A DNA stretch of 64,000 nucleotides, taken from Acetobacterium woodii. Lineage in GTDB: Bacteria; Bacillota; Clostridia; Eubacteriales; Eubacteriaceae. Numbering within the stretch: position 1 is the stretch's first letter; every line of letters begins with the position of its first letter. The stretch is from assembly GCA_016213825.1 (NCBI GenBank), contig JACQZP010000027.1, forward strand, positions 124,001 through 188,000, written 5' to 3'. The position numbers were made by a program, and so were the translations under genes. Below are positions 61,431 to 64,000 of this stretch, one piece after another. The notes under the pieces are model-generated. The model saw only the letters and a program-made list of their open reading frames with translations. It was not told the DNA's origin and searched no databases.

Positions 61431-62138
61431 ATGATCAAACAAGACTTGAAAATTAACGGGATACCAGCAATTTTATGGGGCGCAAAGGCCCGGAAATTAT
61501 TTATTGCGGTACATGGAAATATGTCAAGCAAGGCCGATGATGTCATTGTGATCCTTGCTGAAAAAACAATTCAATCAAGCTATCAGGTACTTAGTTTTGA
61601 TCTGCCTGAGCATGGCGAACGTCGCAATGATCCGACCTCATGCAAGGTTCAACATTGTGTAGAGGATCTTTCTGCGATCATCGAATATGCAAAAACAAAA
61701 TGGGATGAGATCAGTTTGTTTGCATGCAGCATGGGCGCATATTTTAGCTTGTTGACCTACAAAGATGAAGATTTAAAGCAGTGCCTATTCCTTTCACCGG
61801 TCGTTGATATGGAAAAAATTATCAACAATATGATGACCTGGTTTAGCGTAAGTGAAGAGCAGCTACAAACTGAAAAAGAAGTTACCACACCGATTGGGCA
61901 GATTCTATATTGGGATTATTATTGCTATGTTAAGGAACATCCGATAAATTCCTGGAATAAACCAACGGCAATGCTTTACGGTTCAAATGATGATTTGTGT
62001 GAATTTGATACGGTTTCTAACTTTGCGCAGCAATTTAATTGCGATTTGACGGTACTGGAGCATGGTGAACATTATTTTCATACTGAAGAGCAATTGAATT
62101 TCTTCAGGCAATGGTTAGATAAGCGGATAAACGTTTGA
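61431..62138 (+). CDS. Alpha/beta hydrolase (serine aminopeptidase-like)
   Basis: 235 residues. LFIAVHGNMSSKADD (oxyanion), SFDLPEHGERR, nucleophile FACSMGAYFSLL, acid YGSNDDLCEFD, catalytic His HGEHYFHTEEQ. Probably an esterase or lipase-like enzyme. Coupled to the nitroreductase upstream. Confidence 0.88.
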   Translation: MIKQDLKINGIPAILWGAKARKLFIAVHGNMSSKADDVIVILAEKTIQSSYQVLSFDLPEHGERRNDPTSCKVQHCVEDLSAIIEYAKTKWDEISLFACSMGAYFSLLTYKDEDLKQCLFLSPVVDMEKIINNMMTWFSVSEEQLQTEKEVTTPIGQILYWDYYCYVKEHPINSWNKPTAMLYGSNDDLCEFDTVSNFAQQFNCDLTVLEHGEHYFHTEEQLNFFRQWLDKRINV

Positions 62139-62242
62139 AGCTAGCATCGCATGTCGGTTTGGCTGAAGGGTTATGAGCGTATGAATTTATAAATATGAAC
62201 AGCAGATAAATTAACGAAAAAGGTAATTGGAAGGAGCCTCAG

Positions 62243-62989
62243 TTGGAACAAAATTATATCAGTAGTGTGCGACTAAATTCGCCAGTGGACGAAGACTCTT
62301 ATCTTCACAATCTTATGGTGGTGCGCCATCTGACACAGATGAAAACGCTGTATTTTCCCAAAGCAGTGACTTTTTTTGTCGGCGAAAATGGCACGGGAAA
62401 ATCAACTTTATTGGAAGCGATTGCGGTGGCCTTTGGTTTTAATGCTGAGGGTGGAACGCGCAATTTTAGTTTTTCTACCAGCGCAACCCACTCCGATTTA
62501 CATCGTCACCTGACTCTTTCGCGAAGAACCTATCCCAAGGATGGTTTCTTTCTTAGAGCTGAAAGCTTTTACAATGCGGCCAGTTATCTGGATGAAGTTT
62601 ATGAAGCGGAATTCCAAAACCAGCTGCCAACCGCCTATGGCGATCGGTCACTGCATAACCAGTCCCATGGCGAGAGCTTCTTGTCATTGGTGGAAAACCG
62701 CTTCAACGGAAATGGTATTTATTTGCTGGACGAGCCTGAAGCCGCACTTTCACCCAGTCGGCTGATGACTTTGCTGGTACATATCAACGAACTGGTACGG
62801 CAAAATTCGCAGTTTATTATCGCCACACATTCTCCCATTTTGATGGCCTATCCGGAAGCAGAAATATATCAGTTGTCCGAAGAGGGCATCCATTCGGTGG
62901 ATTATCGGGAGACGGAACACTATCAGTTGACGCGGCGATTTCTAGAAAATCCTGAAAAGATGCTGCATTATTTACTTGCAGAGGATTGA
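62243..62989 (+). CDS. AAA-family ATPase (ABC-ATPase fold)
   Basis: 248 residues from a TTG behind AAGGAG. Walker A FFVGENGTGKSTLLEAI, ABC-like signature SHGESFLSLV, Walker B YLLDEPEAALSPSRL, and ATHSPILMAYP. Single domain without membrane helices; such proteins are RecF/SMC-like ATPases of unknown role, not transporters by themselves. Confidence 0.88.
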   Translation: MEQNYISSVRLNSPVDEDSYLHNLMVVRHLTQMKTLYFPKAVTFFVGENGTGKSTLLEAIAVAFGFNAEGGTRNFSFSTSATHSDLHRHLTLSRRTYPKDGFFLRAESFYNAASYLDEVYEAEFQNQLPTAYGDRSLHNQSHGESFLSLVENRFNGNGIYLLDEPEAALSPSRLMTLLVHINELVRQNSQFIIATHSPILMAYPEAEIYQLSEEGIHSVDYRETEHYQLTRRFLENPEKMLHYLLAED

Positions 62990-63051
62990 CAAAACCATGG
63001 TAAAGGGATATTCTTGTGATAAGTAGTACAAATCATACTTATCATACTTAT
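62986..63051 (+). promoter_or_regulatory. Promoter and repeated sites of the AbrB/ABC operon
   Basis: TTGACA (62986-62991), 17 bases, TATTCT (63009-63014). ATAAGTA (63019-63025) is followed by two tandem CATACTTAT copies (63034-63042, 63043-63051), giving inverted and direct repeats over the transcription start. A likely binding site for the AbrB-type protein encoded next. Confidence 0.65.
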
Positions 63052-63072
63052 TGCATTGAATGGAGGAAAATA

Positions 63073-63306
63073 ATGACTCAGCCAAAAGGAAAATATGCCT
63101 GGACTGTCAAGGTTGGTGAAAAAGGACAGATTGTCATTCCCAAGGAAGCACGGGACGTATTTAATATTAAACCGGGTGACACACTAATCTTGCTGGGTGA
63201 TGAAGAGCAGGGGATTGCGATTCCACCTAAAAATATGTTTGATAAAATTTCGCAAATGGTTTTTGGCGAGATTGGTGCTGATTCAGACAAGGACGTTGAA
63301 AAATGA
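63073..63306 (+). CDS. AbrB/SpoVT-type DNA-binding protein
   Basis: 77 residues from the ATG at 63073 after GGAGG. Swapped-hairpin domain WTVKVGEKGQIVIPKEARDVFNIKPGDTLILLGDEEQGIAI, then a short tail. Its stop overlaps the ATG of the ABC gene (ATGA). Likely represses the operon it starts. Confidence 0.92.
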   Translation: MTQPKGKYAWTVKVGEKGQIVIPKEARDVFNIKPGDTLILLGDEEQGIAIPPKNMFDKISQMVFGEIGADSDKDVEK

Positions 63307-64000
63307 GCGTTTTAGCAGTTAACAATCTGTACAAAAGATATGAAAAATTTGAACTGGATAATGTTTCCTTTTCCTTGGAACAGGGCACCATCACTGGTTT
63401 TATCGGTCGTAATGGAGCCGGCAAAACCACAACGCTCAAGTCATTGCTGAACTTTGTTCACCCGGATAGCGGTGAGATTTTGTTTTTTGGAAAGGGCTTT
63501 AATGAAAATGAATTCGAAATCAAGTCCAAAATCGGTTTTGTTGCCGGCGGGATTAATTATTATTCCAAAAAGAAGATCAAAACAATTACCGCAACCACCC
63601 GGCGTTTCTACGCGAATTGGGACGAACAAGCCAATCAACATTATATGGAACGATTTGCACTGGACGAAAACAAAACGCCTGATCAATTATCCGAGGGAAT
63701 GAAGGTGAAATATGCCCTTGTCCTGGCACTTTCACATCATGCTGAACTGTTAATCATGGATGAACCCACCAGCGGTCTTGATCCGATTTCAAGGGATGAT
63801 TTACTTGATGTCTTTTTGGGACTAACAAAAGAGGGGATCACCATTTTGTTTTCAACCCACATTACCTCAGATCTGGATAAATGTGCGGATAATATCATCT
63901 ATATCCAGCATGGTAAAGTGCGGGCAGACAGCGATATTGAATCATTTTTGGCGCAGTATAAAGTGCTGGAATTTTCAGATGAACAAGTAAACGATGATTT
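63303..64000 (+). CDS. ABC transporter ATP-binding protein (partial, runs off the window)
   Basis: First 232 residues. Walker A GFIGRNGAGKTTTLK, signature LSEGMKVKYALVLAL (Glu for the usual Gly), Walker B LLIMDEPTSGLDP, switch His FSTHITSD. It resembles ATPases of the YtrB/BcrA group that pair with ABC-2 permeases; the permease would lie beyond position 64000. Confidence 0.9.
   Translation, partial: MSVLAVNNLYKRYEKFELDNVSFSLEQGTITGFIGRNGAGKTTTLKSLLNFVHPDSGEILFFGKGFNENEFEIKSKIGFVAGGINYYSKKKIKTITATTRRFYANWDEQANQHYMERFALDENKTPDQLSEGMKVKYALVLALSHHAELLIMDEPTSGLDPISRDDLLDVFLGLTKEGITILFSTHITSDLDKCADNIIYIQHGKVRADSDIESFLAQYKVLEFSDEQVNDD

Overview
The window reads as chromosomal DNA of an anaerobic, acetogen-like member of the Clostridia, with Acetobacterium or another Eubacteriaceae genus the best guess. 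The signs are low-to-mid G+C, strong AGGAGG ribosome binding sites, a stand-alone URO-D-type methyltransferase, an EFR1-type flavodoxin/ferredoxin fusion, an ApbE/FMN-binding pair, a surface protein with three ChW repeats, and many DUF families typical of clostridia (DUF3795, DUF2089, DUF1048, DUF4332). The genus is an inference. I saw no rRNA, tRNA, CRISPR array, transposase or prophage. The region is an accessory-style stretch dominated by regulators, drug or peptide resistance genes and small enzymes.

Layout. 1-4.3 kb: a five-gene minus-strand operon for an ABC exporter of the lantibiotic-immunity type plus its two-component system. 4.4-9.8 kb: isochorismatase-like hydrolase divergent from a WYL regulator, an acetyltransferase, a decayed copy of the selO tail, a Fic AMP-transferase and an AraC regulator. 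9.9-14.2 kb: a second ABC/two-component module (FtsX-type permease). 14.6-18.1 kb: intact selO, a LysR regulator and a divergent QueG-like Fe-S protein. 18.2-25.8 kb: a broken secreted beta-helix/ChW protein, a truncated DUF3795 copy, a phospholipase-D-like lipoprotein, a short-chain dehydrogenase, a uracil-DNA-glycosylase-like protein and a TetR/hydrolase pair. 25.9-31 kb: a third ABC/two-component module, paralogous to the second. 31-38.4 kb: sigma factor, full DUF3795 gene, TetR divergent from EFR1, URO-D methyltransferase, and a MarR/MATE efflux operon. 38.5-49.6 kb: cupin, a YvlD/SHOCT/DUF2089 envelope-type operon, CocE hydrolase, nitroreductase, a TetR/ApbE/FMN-binding cluster, an MFS pump with its MarR, and a PadR/DUF1048 operon. 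50-54.3 kb: a PanB-like protein with its usual metal ligands missing, an SDR enzyme and a LuxR-type regulator, then DUF4332 and DUF4256 genes. 54.4-64 kb: a PAS4-GGDEF-EAL-PilZ signalling protein, YdeI-like, DJ-1-like and Vat-like genes, DUF4180, nitroreductase, hydrolase, AAA ATPase, and an AbrB/ABC operon that runs off the end.

Themes. Three separate ABC-plus-two-component modules, a Vat-like acetyltransferase, two multidrug pumps and several one-component regulators make this look like a chemical-defence neighbourhood. Many operators can be read directly: paired inverted repeats for two TetR proteins, triple GGTACC sites for a MarR, and the same GTGAC-type promoter layout in front of both FtsX-type ABC pairs. 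The least explained genes are the PanB-like/SDR pair at 50.0-52.0 kb and the TetR/ApbE/FMN-binding cluster at 44.3-46.6 kb.
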